Below are positions 63,836 to 64,000 of a stretch of DNA of 64,000 nucleotides, piece after piece. Below the pieces are notes generated by a model. That model saw only the letters and a program-made list of their open reading frames with translations, was not told the DNA's origin and did no database searches. Positions within the stretch are counted from its first letter, which is position 1; each line of letters begins with the position of its first letter. Position numbers and translations under genes: made by a program. The stretch lies in the NCBI GenBank assembly GCA_021793215.1, contig JAJYTE010000007.1, positions 27,435 through 91,434 on the forward strand. The letters are read 5' to 3'. The DNA comes from Bacillota bacterium. Lineage in GTDB: Bacteria; Bacillota; Sulfobacillia; JAJZYS01; JAJYTV01.

Positions 63836-64000
63836 ATGCGGAGCGCAGCGATCATCGGCGCTTCCGTCGCCGGCATGGCGGCGGCGAAGGCGCTGCGCGC
63901 CGGGGGCTTCGACGGCGACCTGCACCTCATCTCGGCGGAGGACGAACTGCCGTACGACAGGCCCCCACTCTCGAAGGGTTACCTGCTCGGCAGCCAGCGG
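63836..64000 (+). CDS. FAD-dependent oxidoreductase/ferredoxin reductase (truncated by window edge)
   Basis: 55 residues are visible. The FAD-binding start is AAIIGASVAGMAAAKALRA (GxSxAG). DELPYDRPPLSKGYLLG is the typical next motif of ferredoxin reductases such as those serving Rieske dioxygenases and P450s. The ATG begins at the base after the Rieske stop codon. It is incomplete, so its partner domains cannot be judged. Confidence 0.85.
   Translation, partial: MRSAAIIGASVAGMAAAKALRAGGFDGDLHLISAEDELPYDRPPLSKGYLLGSQR

Noticed and set aside
1..64000. CRISPR arrays, insertion sequences, tRNA or rRNA genes
   Set aside because: No regularly spaced repeats, transposase-like proteins, or tRNA/rRNA signatures were seen on reading both strands.

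Overview
The window is a dense, GC-rich chromosomal segment of a spore-forming Bacillota (Firmicutes). The evidence is the conserved sporulation/housekeeping block spoIIIAA-AH, accC, asp23, nusB, folD, xseAB, ispA, dxs, tlyA, nadK, argR, recN, spoIVB, spo0A, all read on the minus strand. Gram-positive-type Tad pilus genes without an outer-membrane secretin also fit. The lineage cannot be named from the window. High GC, frequent GTG/TTG starts and a probable OLE RNA suggest a deep-branching, possibly extremophilic or anaerobic group.

Layout. 1-21687 (minus) is the sporulation/housekeeping block. Between ispA and dxs lies about 640 bp without a credible ORF. By position, size and the membrane-protein gene that follows, it is very probably the OLE noncoding RNA with its partner OapA. 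21748-24908 (plus) holds a RocB-like M20 peptidase, a broken winged-helix gene and an isochorismatase-family hydrolase. 25183-27947 (minus) holds efp, an M24 peptidase, aroQ and a thioredoxin-like protein. 28112-36884 (plus) is a pentose phosphate operon: tkt, a transaldolase-glucose-6-phosphate isomerase fusion, gnd, zwf, pgl and a SIS-domain isomerase. 36901-39315 holds a secreted protein of unknown function, ybaK, and a zinc-ribbon/2[4Fe-4S] ferredoxin pair.

39368-46915 (minus) is a one-carbon cluster: MFS transporter, gcvT, gcvH, gcvPA, gcvPB, lipM, glyA. After a radical SAM/SPASM gene comes a Tad/Flp pilus operon (48189-54697, minus). It is headed by a sigma-A-like promoter, a class I cyclic di-GMP riboswitch and an intrinsic terminator, so pilus expression should respond to c-di-GMP. 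Next come aroE-aroC-aroKB (with an AroK-AroB fusion), yqeG, a ferredoxin, a rhomboid protease, asparagine synthetase, ribA, a Rieske protein and the start of an FAD reductase, which is cut by the window edge.

Genes are tightly packed, with many 1-4 nt start/stop overlaps that imply translational coupling. Several genes (accC, spoIIIAC, spoIIIAD and perhaps the M24 peptidase) lack an ATG/GTG/TTG where homology and the ribosome binding site put the start. They appear to use ATC or CTG. accB is absent from its usual place between spoIIIAH and accC.
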